From G963664585 sp963664585 (GTDB taxonomy: Bacteria > Bacillota > Clostridia > Oscillospirales > Ruminococcaceae): a DNA stretch of 64,000 bases. A program made the translations under genes and the position numbers. Each line of letters starts with the position of its first letter. Position 1 is the stretch's first letter. The notes beneath the pieces are model-generated. The model had not been told where the DNA came from and searched no databases. It saw only the letters and a program-made list of their open reading frames with translations. Below are positions 9,575 through 18,311 of the stretch, in pieces. The stretch lies in contig CAXXEO010000026.1 of NCBI GenBank assembly GCA_963664585.2, positions 110,792-174,791 of the forward strand, written 5' to 3'.

Positions 9575-9690
9575 TACTACTGCCTTGTAAAATCTAATTC
9601 TTTTATGGCAATGTGTTAAATGTTTTTGTATATTCCCCTGCCTGAGACGGGGGAATATACAACTTTAAGATGTTGCATTATACTATTTAG
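9575..9690. repeat. R2 palindromic repeat, copy b
   Basis: R2-type element with core TGTATATTCCCCTGCC..GGGGGAATATACA and flanks matching copies c and d (CCTTGTAAAATCTAATTC, TTTTATGGCAATGTGTTAAA, AAGATGTTGCATTATACTA). The terminal CTAG is degraded to CTACTG at the left. Confidence 0.7.
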
Positions 9691-9981
9691 TTGTCTTTAA
9701 CACGCAGGGCAAAGACAAGAAGAATTTGCCCCTCGCGGTATGGGAATCAAATGTTTTATTCTGATTCTACTGTAAATACCAAAATTTGATTATTTACTGG
9801 CAGTTGTATTATAATTAAATAGAGTTCATATTTTCAGAAGTATTTTTTCCGTCCATGTGTGATTTATAGCAATATTACGAATGAATGGAAATTTTTTCAG
9901 CCTGCTCCGCTGTAGATGGTGCTGACTGAGATCAAATTTATCTTTTTGTTTCCCCAATTGCTTTAGAGCGTTATCTGGCAA

Positions 9982-10020
9982 GGGTTTTCCACAGCGCAAT
10001 GAAAGCACGGTGGAAAATCC
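9982..10020. promoter_or_regulatory. Inverted repeat upstream of glgP
   Basis: GGGTTTTCCAC and GTGGAAAATCC form a 10/11 inverted repeat with 17 bases between, 32-70 bases before the glgP start. It could be an operator or a leader hairpin. Half-sites also resemble the TTTTCCACA-like DnaA boxes of the origin, which may be chance. Confidence 0.4.
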
Positions 10021-10051
10021 GCCGTTTTATTTTGATGAGATGAGGTCGCCT

Positions 10052-12457
10052 ATGAACAGACAAGATCTTTCCAGCCGTGACTTGGTTCGGATGATTACCA
10101 AAAAGCTGATGGGAGATATCGGCGTCGGGCCGGCAAAAGCCCATGAGGATCAATTTTACCGCGCGGCAGCCCTTGTCATCAAGGAGCTTTTAGCCGAGAA
10201 ACAACGTAAATTTGAAAGCGTAACCCTTGCGGCAGGGGAGAAACAACTTCACTATCTAAGTATGGAGTTTCTTCCGGGGCGCTCGATGAAAAACGCACTA
10301 TATAACCTGGGGCTTACCACGCAAATGGAGGAGGCCCTTCATGAGCTTGGTGTCGAGCTTGACCGCCTTTACGGCTTTGAGCCGGACGCCGGCCTTGGGA
10401 ACGGAGGACTAGGGCGCCTCGCGGCCTGCTACATGGATGCCATGGCCAGCCTTGGACTACCTGCAAATGGCTATTCCATCCTCTACGAATATGGCATCTT
10501 CCGCCAGAAGCTGGTGGAGGGACGGCAGACCGAGCTTCCCGATGTTTGGCTTCCCGGTGGCGAGGTTTGGCTTTCCCCCCGTCCCGATCAGACGGTCGAG
10601 ATTCGTTTCGGCGGAGTAGAGGAGGAAAGCTGGCATGACGGCCGCCTGATTACTTCCCACAGAGACTACACCCGCGTTATGGCGGTCCCCTATGACCTTT
10701 ACATGCCGGGTTACGACTCACCGGGGGTAAGCCGTCTCCGCCTTTGGAGTGCCAAGGGCCTTGGGGTGGATATGGCGCTTTTTAACCGGGGAGATTATGC
10801 GGGCGCCTTCAGTCAAAACGCCATTGCCGAAGCGGTCTCAAAAGTCCTATACCCTGACGACAGTCATCTGGAGGGACGGATACTCCGCCTGCGCCAGCAA
10901 TATTTTTTATGTGCAGCCTCCATCAGTGACATTCTCCGCAGACATCTGGATGCAGGAGAAAGCCTTGAGAGTTTTCCGCAAAAAAATGCTATCCACATTA
11001 ATGACACACATCCGGTACTTGCAATCCCTGAATTGATGCGCATCCTTCTGGACGACTGTGGCTTAAGCTGGGAGCGCGTCTGGGATATCGTTACAAAGAC
11101 CTTTGCCTATACCAATCACACCGTCATGCGAGAGGCGCTGGAAAGCTGGGATGAAGGGCTTCTGCAAACCCTTCTGCCGCGTATCCACCGCATCGTAAAG
11201 GAAATTGATAACCGGTTTTGCCGTCGACTTCGGGAGGATTTCCATCTCAGCGAGGCTGAAATTTCCTCCATGGCCATCCTGAACGGCGGCCGGGTGTATA
11301 TGGCTAATCTGGCCGTTGCTGCCTCCCACAGCGTCAACGGTGTGTCAAAGCTCCATTCCCGCCTGATCACCGAGACCATATTCACAGACTATTTTCGGGT
11401 TGCCCCCGAAAAATTCACCAATGTGACCAACGGCATCGCCTCTCGGCGCTGGCTCTGCCAAGCGAATCCGGGGCTGACTGCACTGATTACGGACTGTATC
11501 GGCGACGGATTCCAGAAGGATTTCTCGCGCATCTGTGCCCTTGCCCCCTTCGGACAGAATCAAGCGGTGCTTGTCCGGCTGGAAGAAGTAAAGCTGGATA
11601 ATAAACGTCGCTTTTCAAACTATATGGCCGAAAGGCATGGCTTTTTGATTGACCCTGCCTCAGTTTTTGACGTACAAGTCAAGCGGCTGCATGAGTATAA
11701 GAGACAGCATCTCAATGCGTTGCACATCCTTTCCTCCTACCTTTGGCTTCGGGAAAATCCGGGAGCCGAATTCCTGCCCCGGACCTACATTTTTGGGGCG
11801 AAGGCCGCGCCTGGCTATGTCATGGCCAAAGAGATTATTCGCATGATCTATCACATTGGCCGCATGATAGACGCCGATCCTGCCGTCCGAGGCAGACTGA
11901 AAGTGGTCTATCTGGAGGACTATAACGTCACTCTTTCTGAGCTTTTGATGCCCGCGAGCGAAATATCTGAGCAGATCTCCCTCGCCGGCACTGAGGCCTC
12001 GGGCACGGGCAATATGAAACTAATGTTAAACGGCGCGATCACGCTGGGTACCCGGGACGGCGCCAATCTGGAGATCGGTGAAGCCGTGGGGGATGAAAAC
12101 ATCCTTAACTTTGGTATGACCGCCGATGAGGTAGAATCGCTACGCGCCAGGGGCTACGATCCGGGACTATTCTACAGTGAAAATCCTGTCATTAAAGCCT
12201 CCATCGATCTGATGGAGAGCGGTATAGCCGGGGAAAACTTCGTGAGCATTGCCCACAATCTCAGGGAAACTGATCCCTATATGGTGTTGGCTGACTTCGA
12301 CAGCTACAGCCGCGCCCAGCAGTTTTCTACACGCCTTTATGGCGATCGTGCGCGGTGGAACGCCATGAGTCTTGCCAATATCGCGTCCTCTGGCATTTTT
12401 TGCGCCGACCGTGCGGTGGCTGATTACGCCCGCCGTATCTGGGGGATGACCCGATAG
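10052..12457 (+). CDS. glgP: Glycogen/maltodextrin phosphorylase
   Basis: Family GT35 phosphorylase of 801 residues, which releases glucose-1-phosphate from alpha-1,4-glucan with phosphate. The substrate and cofactor regions are intact: YLSMEFLPGRS, GLGNGGLGRLAACYMDAMASL, QVKRLHEYKRQHLN, and the pyridoxal-phosphate lysine in EASGTGNMKLMLNGA followed by LGTRDGANLEI. The frame is open 14 codons upstream; the ATG at 10052 matches the usual N-terminal length. It precedes a GH13 amylase on the same strand, so the pair probably degrades storage or imported glucan. It is transcribed towards the origin, against replication. Confidence 0.96.
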   Translation: MNRQDLSSRDLVRMITKKLMGDIGVGPAKAHEDQFYRAAALVIKELLAEKQRKFESVTLAAGEKQLHYLSMEFLPGRSMKNALYNLGLTTQMEEALHELGVELDRLYGFEPDAGLGNGGLGRLAACYMDAMASLGLPANGYSILYEYGIFRQKLVEGRQTELPDVWLPGGEVWLSPRPDQTVEIRFGGVEEESWHDGRLITSHRDYTRVMAVPYDLYMPGYDSPGVSRLRLWSAKGLGVDMALFNRGDYAGAFSQNAIAEAVSKVLYPDDSHLEGRILRLRQQYFLCAASISDILRRHLDAGESLESFPQKNAIHINDTHPVLAIPELMRILLDDCGLSWERVWDIVTKTFAYTNHTVMREALESWDEGLLQTLLPRIHRIVKEIDNRFCRRLREDFHLSEAEISSMAILNGGRVYMANLAVAASHSVNGVSKLHSRLITETIFTDYFRVAPEKFTNVTNGIASRRWLCQANPGLTALITDCIGDGFQKDFSRICALAPFGQNQAVLVRLEEVKLDNKRRFSNYMAERHGFLIDPASVFDVQVKRLHEYKRQHLNALHILSSYLWLRENPGAEFLPRTYIFGAKAAPGYVMAKEIIRMIYHIGRMIDADPAVRGRLKVVYLEDYNVTLSELLMPASEISEQISLAGTEASGTGNMKLMLNGAITLGTRDGANLEIGEAVGDENILNFGMTADEVESLRARGYDPGLFYSENPVIKASIDLMESGIAGENFVSIAHNLRETDPYMVLADFDSYSRAQQFSTRLYGDRARWNAMSLANIASSGIFCADRAVADYARRIWGMTR

Positions 12458-12525
12458 GAGACATTTATTTTTATGCCCGATAGGCGAAGAAATTTCGTTT
12501 TCAATAACCCAGCAAATAGATTTGC

Positions 12526-12635
12526 CTAGTACTTTGTTGCAACTAAATCCTATATGACAATGGGTTAAATACACTTGTTTATTCCCCCGCCCTCGGCGGG
12601 GAAATATATAAGTTTAAAATGAGACAGAATGCTAG
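12526..12635. repeat. R2 palindromic repeat, copy c
   Basis: Close match to copy a, beginning CTAGTACTTTGTTGCAAC and ending in CTAG. The central stem CCCCCGCC..GGCGGGG is intact but the TATATT flank has changed. Lies between glgP and the amylase gene. Confidence 0.8.
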
Positions 12636-12740
12636 TCAAAAGACGGTTGTGAGACGTAATAGCAATGCGCTTTTATTGGGATAATCGCCATAAATGCGGC
12701 TTAGGGAAAAGAGTAAGTATGGTAAGGAGTTGATGGCGAA

Positions 12741-14594
12741 ATGTACTGTTTTGACAGCCGAAGCACCGTTTATAAATCCCCCTTCGGTGCCCTACCAACG
12801 GGGGAGACGGTTACCTTTCGCCTGCTCCTTCCCATTCTGTGGGGGGTGCAGCTGCCATGCCTTCTGCTCTTTGCCGCCGCAGACACCGAAAAGCCCATGA
12901 TAACCATCCCGATGGAGCCGCTTCGTCAGGAGCCTGACGAAGCATGGTTTACTACCTCCTTCTCACCTGAAAACCCCTCTCTTTTTTTCTACCGTTTTTC
13001 CGTACATATGGGCGAAGAAACTGTAAGCATCGGCCACAGCGGGGATGCACTCGGGCGGCTTCATCAGCAGGGTCTCTGGCAGCTCACTGTATACGATAAA
13101 GAATTTCAGACACCGGCGTTTTTAAAAGGGGGGCTTGTTTATCAGATCTTCCCTGACCGCTTTTACAAAGGTACAGGGGAGATGAAGGATATCCCTGCCG
13201 ACCGGATTTTACGCGAGGACTGGAGGGCGTTACCGAACTGGCGGCCGGACGAGAACGGCAATGTAAAAAACAACGACTATTTCAGCGGGAACCTACGCGG
13301 GATTACGGAAAAGCTTGCGTATCTTCGTTCACTATCAGTCACCGCGATTTATCTGAATCCCATCTTCGAAGCACACTCAAACCACCGCTACAACACCGCA
13401 GATTACCAAAAAATTGACCCTCTTTTAGGCAATGAGATTGATTTTTCGCATCTTTGCAAAAGAGCGGGGGAACTGGGGATTTCTGTGATTTTGGATGGCG
13501 TTTTTAGTCATACCGGAAGCGACAGCCTTTATTTTAACCGCGAGGGACGCTATGGAGTGGGCGGCGCGTATAAAGACCCGAAAAGTCCCTATTTCCCCTG
13601 GTACCAGTTTGGCGGTTACCCCGATGATTACCGCTCATGGTGGGGTTTTAAGACCCTCCCTGAAATTGACGAAGAAAATAAGGACTATCAGCGTTTTATC
13701 TGTGGAGACGACGGAGTAATCGCCCACTGGATGCGTGCCGGAGCGGCCGGATTTCGTCTGGATGTTGCCGATGAGCTGCCGGACAGCATGCTTGACCAGA
13801 TCAGGCACGCGGTCAAGCTGGCCTCGCCAGAGGGTATCGTCATCGGGGAGGTTTGGGAGGACGCGTCCAACAAAATAAGCTATGGGCAGCGGCGGCGCTA
13901 TCTGCTGGGCGAGCAGCTTGACAGTGTGATGAACTATCCGCTTGCAGACGCTATAATCCGTTATATCCGTCACGGAGATCACCTGATTCTCTTTCATACA
14001 CTCATGGATATTTTGGAAAACTATCCTCCGCAAGTGATACACACATTGATTAATCACCTATCCACCCATGATACCACGCGGGCGATCACTGCTCTGGCCG
14101 GTGAGGACGGAGAGGGGCATGACCGCCAGTGGCAGGAGGAACACCATTTTCTCTCATCTGAACAATACCAGAAGGGACGGGCGCTTTTTCAGCTTGCCTC
14201 GGTGCTCCAATACACCCTGCCCGGTACACCCTCTCTCTATTACGGAGATGAGGTGGGACTGTCTGGCTACCGTGACCCCTTTAACCGCGTTTGTTATCCA
14301 TGGGGCGGGGAGGACGGTCTGCTCCTTAGGCACTTTGAGGCCCTCGGCGAAATGCGGGCGGCTTGTCCTGCCCTTCGGGACGGGGACTTCTTTCTGACGG
14401 AGCTGGATAGCGGTCTTTGCTCGTTTACCCGTATAGGAAACGGCCAGCGACTTTTTATTGCCATCAACCGCGGAGCAGAGGAGAGGACGCCCATCCTTCC
14501 CCCTGGCATGACACCCGATACCTTACAGGTGATTATGGGTACGGGAAGCATAAAACCACTGCCAGTTGGTGGCTTTCTTGTGACAGAATTTTAA
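12741..14594 (+). CDS. GH13 alpha-amylase family glucan hydrolase (neopullulanase/pullulanase-like)
   Basis: Protein of 617 residues without a signal peptide, so probably cytoplasmic. A beta-rich N-terminal region of about 120 residues precedes the catalytic barrel, which begins at GGLVYQIFPDRF. Conserved regions: DGVFSHTG (region I), GFRLDVADE with the nucleophile Asp (II), GEVWED with the acid/base Glu (III) and HLSTHDTTR (IV). FYKGTGEMKDIP and the WWGFKTLPEID segment are typical of the neopullulanase/cyclomaltodextrinase and pullulanase-like subfamilies. AAGGAG lies 11 bases before the ATG. With glgP it would handle branched or short maltodextrins; exact specificity cannot be read from sequence. 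Confidence 0.88.
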   Translation: MYCFDSRSTVYKSPFGALPTGETVTFRLLLPILWGVQLPCLLLFAAADTEKPMITIPMEPLRQEPDEAWFTTSFSPENPSLFFYRFSVHMGEETVSIGHSGDALGRLHQQGLWQLTVYDKEFQTPAFLKGGLVYQIFPDRFYKGTGEMKDIPADRILREDWRALPNWRPDENGNVKNNDYFSGNLRGITEKLAYLRSLSVTAIYLNPIFEAHSNHRYNTADYQKIDPLLGNEIDFSHLCKRAGELGISVILDGVFSHTGSDSLYFNREGRYGVGGAYKDPKSPYFPWYQFGGYPDDYRSWWGFKTLPEIDEENKDYQRFICGDDGVIAHWMRAGAAGFRLDVADELPDSMLDQIRHAVKLASPEGIVIGEVWEDASNKISYGQRRRYLLGEQLDSVMNYPLADAIIRYIRHGDHLILFHTLMDILENYPPQVIHTLINHLSTHDTTRAITALAGEDGEGHDRQWQEEHHFLSSEQYQKGRALFQLASVLQYTLPGTPSLYYGDEVGLSGYRDPFNRVCYPWGGEDGLLLRHFEALGEMRAACPALRDGDFFLTELDSGLCSFTRIGNGQRLFIAINRGAEERTPILPPGMTPDTLQVIMGTGSIKPLPVGGFLVTEF

Positions 14595-14708
14595 AATTAT
14601 AACACACGAAAGCTTTTCTCCCGTCTGTGGTGGGGGAGGGGAAGAATTAGGTAACATAATTCTGATTTAAGAATAAAGCGATGAGCTTTCAAAAGGAGGT
14701 AACGCACT

Positions 14709-15221
14709 ATGGATTTCACTATACGGCGTGCTCAAATTTCTGATAGCAGCTCACTGACAGATATTTCTTTTGCCGCAAAAAGAGTTTGGAATTATCCCGA
14801 GCAATATTATGATATATGGAAGGACGAATTGACGATTACCCCCGTTTACATTGCCGAGAACCGTGTCTATTTGGCTGAAGCGAATGGTGCGGTTCTAGGC
14901 TATTTCTCTATTGTGGAGGTTAGAGAGGACTTTTGGGCAGGAAAAGTTTTTGTCAAGAAAGGCTTCTGGCTGGAACATATATTTATAAATCCCATTTATA
15001 TCGGTCAGGGAATTGGAACGTGTTTAATGGCCTATGCTTCAACCCTTTGTCTGCAAGAAAACATTTTACTTCTGCATGTCTTCAGTGACCCCAATGCCAA
15101 TGGCTTTTATGATAGACTTGGCGCAACATATATTGGTGAGTCCCCATCAAGCATCGAGGGCCGGACGGTTTCAGTGTATGAGCTGACTTTTATCCGAAAA
15201 GGAACACCCTCACTTCGGTAA
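14709..15221 (+). CDS. GNAT family N-acetyltransferase
   Basis: Protein of 170 residues with the GNAT fold: IRRAQISDSSSLTDIS at the start, LEHIFINPIYIGQGIGTCLM with the acetyl-CoA pyrophosphate loop (Q-x-x-G-x-G/A), and a DPNANGFYDRLGA motif near the end. It would transfer an acetyl group to an amine of an unknown substrate. The AAGGAGGT site 9 bases before the ATG is strong. A good terminator follows at 15300, so it is likely a single-gene unit. Confidence 0.9.
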   Translation: MDFTIRRAQISDSSSLTDISFAAKRVWNYPEQYYDIWKDELTITPVYIAENRVYLAEANGAVLGYFSIVEVREDFWAGKVFVKKGFWLEHIFINPIYIGQGIGTCLMAYASTLCLQENILLLHVFSDPNANGFYDRLGATYIGESPSSIEGRTVSVYELTFIRKGTPSLR

Positions 15222-15299
15222 ACAAAGGGCCGCTGTGAATCGATGCCGGGTACTCAATTTTTCATAACCCACCGTACCCAGCAGGTTTCGTATAACAAC

Positions 15300-15344
15300 A
15301 AACGCCTCCTATTGTAGCAATAATTCTACAACAGGGGCGTTTTT
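15300..15344 (+). terminator. Terminator after the GNAT gene
   Basis: AAACGCCTC.TATTGTAG pairs with CTACAACAGGGGCGTTTT around an AT loop, followed by T residues. Confidence 0.8.
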
Positions 15345-15380
15345 CCAATGCCGTATTTAGGTTTAGTCCATACGAAATAT

Positions 15381-15484
15381 TATAGTTGATTAACTTGAAA
15401 ACAAGCTTGTGATTTCGTCCCCCGCCGAAGGCGGGGGACGAAAATGGCGTTTTATATAGCCAGTTTTTAAGTTAATTGGCTATA
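15381..15484 (+). repeat. R1 palindromic repeat, copy 3
   Basis: R1 element with hairpin GTCCCCCGCC..GGCGGGGGAC; the extra G and C pair, again a matched change in both arms. Lies between the convergent GNAT and histidine kinase genes. Confidence 0.9.
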
Positions 15485-15502
15485 TAAAATAACCTTTTAT
15501 GA

Positions 15503-15539
15503 TTCTTTCTGTTTCCCTGTTTACGGTGGGGAAAAAGAA
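15503..15539. terminator. Hairpin downstream of the histidine kinase gene
   Basis: TTCTTT..TTTCCC pairs with GGGGAAAAAGAA around TGTTTACGGT. It lies just after the kinase stop on the minus strand and may terminate it. Its purine/pyrimidine layout resembles the R1/R2 cores, so it may be a decayed repeat. Confidence 0.45.
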
Positions 15540-15568
15540 CCTGATACACGCTTTTATCTGATCAGAAA

Positions 15569-17068
15569 TTAAAGTTCAAACCAAAAATTACTGCCCTGTC
15601 CCACCGTACTCTTTACTCCAAAACGAGCGCCATGCATTGTCAGCACCGATTTGACAATGGAAAGTCCAAGCCCTGTGCCCGTTGTGGGACGCTTATGAAA
15701 GCGTGCCCTATAGTAGCGCTCCCAGATACGTTCAATTTCCTCAGGGGGGATGCCTTCACCGTTATCAATAATTTCCACCAGTGTCTTTTCATCATTGGGA
15801 GTGATATTGACAGTGATTTTCTTGTCATCGCCGGAATAGTTGATGGCGTTGGTCATGATGTTATGTATGACCTGCCCGACCTTATCTCTGTCAGCATTGA
15901 CAATCACTTTGTCAGGAGCGTTTACAATGAAACTGTATTCCTGGCTTAAAGGACCGAACTGCGTGATGGTCTCTTGCACTTGGGCAACAAGATCATATTC
16001 GGTGCACTGAAGGGTCTGGGCCCCCTCCTCGATACGCGAGATGTCCAGCAGGTCACTGACAAGGGCGGAAAGACGGTCGGTCTCTGTGATAATGACCGTA
16101 AGCTGCTCTTCGCGCTTGACCTTGTTATCACCAGTCAGGTCTCTCATCATCTCGGCATAGGCCTTGATCATGGTAAGTGGGGTACGAAGGTCATGAGAAA
16201 CGTTAGCTACCAGTTCGCGCCTCAGCCCTTCTACACGGGATAGACCCGCAGCGGCATAGTTAAGTGTTTCGGCCAAGTGGTCGATTTCCTCAAAACCTCC
16301 CCCCTGAAAGTTGGGGGTATAGTCACCCTCGGCAAGCCGTTTCGCCGATTCAGTAATATCAGTGATGGGCCGCGCCAGCCTGCGCGATATAAACCAAGAC
16401 ATGCCGAAAGCGGTAAGAATCAGAAACAGGATGATATATAAAAGCTGACTCTTAAGGATATCGGTGGTTGAGCGCAGAGGATCTAGATTGGCATTTAAAA
16501 AAATTACATAGCGGTCACCCTGCGCAGTATTCACTATGCTTCCCCACAAAAGCATCTCGCTTCCGTTCGATTTATCTCCTGATTTCTGAAAGGGAGAGGA
16601 AAACACGTGAGTAAAGCTTGTGATCTCACCATTGATTAGCTGCTGATAATAACGCTGCACCGTCGTTTTCATCTGAATAATGCTTGGTGACTTTACCGCA
16701 TCTTTTCCCTCATCGGGAGCATTTGGCGGTACTGCGGGCAATCCGGAATAATACTGATGGCCGAAAACAACGCCAATTATACTCCCTCTGCCCATGGTAT
16801 CGATGGAATAAATGGATTGTTCGTCAATGCTGAGAACCTCTATTGACATGTTGTTTTCAAAGGCAAGATTCTCGGCAAAGCTTTCAAAATCATCCTGCCC
16901 AAGTTTAGCCGTGACAAGCTGACCCGCCTTTAAAAGTCGGGACTGCTTCATTGATTTATAATAGTTGTCGAGAAAGACAATTTGTAAGAGCCAAAGCGCA
17001 GCCAAAATCACGGCGGCATAAATCATGAAGGACAGCCAGACACCATGGCGTATACTTCTACGCTTCAA
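15569..17068 (-). CDS. Sensor histidine kinase
   Basis: Membrane histidine kinase of 499 residues. Two membrane segments (about 12-33 and 208-227) enclose an extracellular sensor of about 175 residues with no recognised fold. A HAMP linker (about 228-280) follows. The H-box is VANVSHDLRTPLTMIKAYAEM with phospho-acceptor His292. The ATPase domain has NAINYS (N-box), DNGEGIPPEEI (G1) and GTGLGLSIVKSVLTMHGA (G2). The gene overlaps the response regulator by 11 bases, so the two are a coupled pair. The stimulus is unknown; overall design resembles wall- or stress-sensing kinases of Firmicutes. Confidence 0.94.
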   Translation of the reverse strand: MKRRSIRHGVWLSFMIYAAVILAALWLLQIVFLDNYYKSMKQSRLLKAGQLVTAKLGQDDFESFAENLAFENNMSIEVLSIDEQSIYSIDTMGRGSIIGVVFGHQYYSGLPAVPPNAPDEGKDAVKSPSIIQMKTTVQRYYQQLINGEITSFTHVFSSPFQKSGDKSNGSEMLLWGSIVNTAQGDRYVIFLNANLDPLRSTTDILKSQLLYIILFLILTAFGMSWFISRRLARPITDITESAKRLAEGDYTPNFQGGGFEEIDHLAETLNYAAAGLSRVEGLRRELVANVSHDLRTPLTMIKAYAEMMRDLTGDNKVKREEQLTVIITETDRLSALVSDLLDISRIEEGAQTLQCTEYDLVAQVQETITQFGPLSQEYSFIVNAPDKVIVNADRDKVGQVIHNIMTNAINYSGDDKKITVNITPNDEKTLVEIIDNGEGIPPEEIERIWERYYRARFHKRPTTGTGLGLSIVKSVLTMHGARFGVKSTVGQGSNFWFEL

Positions 17069-17726
17069 ACTTATACCCCATTCCTCTCAATGTAACCACA
17101 AATCGCCGGTAATCACCCATGTTCCCCCGAAGCATTTTGATATGTGTGTCAAGTGTTCGGTCGTCACCATAGTAATCATATCCCCAAACCTCTGTAAGTA
17201 AACGATCACGGCTGAGGGCGATACCTCGATTTTTAACCAGAAAGAACAGAAGCTCATATTCCTTGGGAGTGAGGGAAGCGGGTACGCCATCAATAAGGAC
17301 GCTTCGACCAGTCAAATCCACCGTCAGTCCTTCAAATTGCATGATGTCCTTTCCCTTATTTCCGCCGGGCATGCGAGAAAGGACGGCATTAATTCTTGCC
17401 ATCAGTTCTTTGGGAGAAAAGGGTTTGACGATATAGTCATCTACGCCCAGTTCAAAGCCAAAAAGCTTGTCGTACTCTTCACCGCGGGCGGAAAGCATGA
17501 TCACCGGGATCTTTGAGAAACGGCGGATCTCTTTCAGAGCCATAAAGCCGTCCAGCCCGGGCATCATAATATCCATTACGGCAAGATCGAAGGTGTTCTC
17601 TCTACAGGCCTCTACGGCCTCGCGTCCGTCCTTGGCCTCATGTGTCTGGTGCCCTGCATATTGTGCATATTCTTTGATAACAAACCGTATTTTTTCTTCA
17701 TCATCTACAATTAGTACTTTTGCCAT
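17058..17726 (-). CDS. OmpR/PhoB-family response regulator
   Basis: Protein of 222 residues. The receiver domain (MAKVLIVDDEEKIRFVI, with phospho-acceptor Asp52 in VMDIMMPGLDG and Lys in IVKPFSPKEL) is followed by a winged-helix DNA-binding domain (LTPKEYELLFFLVKNRG, VWGYDYYGDDRTLDTHIKMLR, VTLRGMGYKFE). The start at 17726 has GGAGGTG six bases upstream; the open frame further upstream is not needed. Partner of the overlapping histidine kinase. Target genes are not shown by the sequence. Confidence 0.95.
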   Translation of the reverse strand: MAKVLIVDDEEKIRFVIKEYAQYAGHQTHEAKDGREAVEACRENTFDLAVMDIMMPGLDGFMALKEIRRFSKIPVIMLSARGEEYDKLFGFELGVDDYIVKPFSPKELMARINAVLSRMPGGNKGKDIMQFEGLTVDLTGRSVLIDGVPASLTPKEYELLFFLVKNRGIALSRDRLLTEVWGYDYYGDDRTLDTHIKMLRGNMGDYRRFVVTLRGMGYKFEA

Positions 17727-17934
17727 ATGGCACCTCCACATATTATATAGGACGAATATACTCTGGTTGTGTGTGGGCAGAGTGAAAAACATGTGGTAGT
17801 CTTCTTAGTATTCAGCCATTCTCCGCCAAAAATGGGGATTTTTCGGAATTTTTGTGAAAGGGGAGTATACATGAGCGTACACCATTTTTAAAATTTTATA
17901 AAAACTATGCATTTCACTGTGACCAAAAACCTTT

Positions 17935-18039
17935 TATAGCCAATTAACTTAAAACTGGCTATGTATAAAACGTCATTTTCTTCCCCCGCCTTCGGTGGGG
18001 GAAGAAATCACAAGCTTGTTTTCAAGTTAATCAACTATA
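17935..18039 (-). repeat. R1 palindromic repeat, copy 4
   Basis: R1 element in reverse orientation (starts TATAGCCAATTAACTTAAAA, ends AATCAACTATA). The hairpin contains TTCGGT. Lies upstream of the response regulator gene and downstream of the lipoprotein gene. Confidence 0.9.
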
Positions 18040-18045
18040 TGTACA

Positions 18046-18071
18046 AAAGGCACCTGGTGACAGGTGCCTTT
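18046..18071 (-). terminator. Terminator after the lipoprotein gene
   Basis: Perfect 11-base stem AAAGGCACCTG/CAGGTGCCTTT with a GTGA loop; on the minus strand the stem ends in TTTTG. It probably terminates the lipoprotein transcript. Confidence 0.6.
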
Positions 18072-18112
18072 ATCAGAACAAAAAGGCTGTGCCGCACGAC
18101 TCCCTGTGACGC

Positions 18113-18185
18113 CCTAGTACCTTGTAAAATCTAAATCTTTTATGGTAATAGGTTAAATGTTCTTGTAGATGTAGCATTGTACTAG
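18113..18185. repeat. R2 repeat, copy d, internally deleted
   Basis: Begins CTAGTACCTTGTAAAATC and ends GTAGCATTGTACTAG, matching both ends of copy b, but the GC hairpin and one flank are missing (73 bp instead of about 110). This shows that the family loses internal sequence while keeping its CTAG ends. Confidence 0.7.
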
Positions 18186-18311
18186 TCTATGGTCATGTCT
18201 GCCTCTGTCGTGTCTAATGCCAAATTAAAATCAAACGATTACTGGTACTTTGCCCCCTCAGAAGATGGGGATAGAGTTCAGATTTAAAAGAATAACATAA
18301 AAACAGAATTA

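Larger units (their letters stand above)
9294..10051. other. Long intergenic region between zapA and glgP
   Basis: About 760 bases without a supportable gene, between divergent transcription units. It holds AT-rich promoter-like DNA upstream of zapA, one R2 repeat (9575-9690), and an inverted repeat at 9982-10020 just upstream of glgP. No convincing reading frame was seen. Confidence 0.6.
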
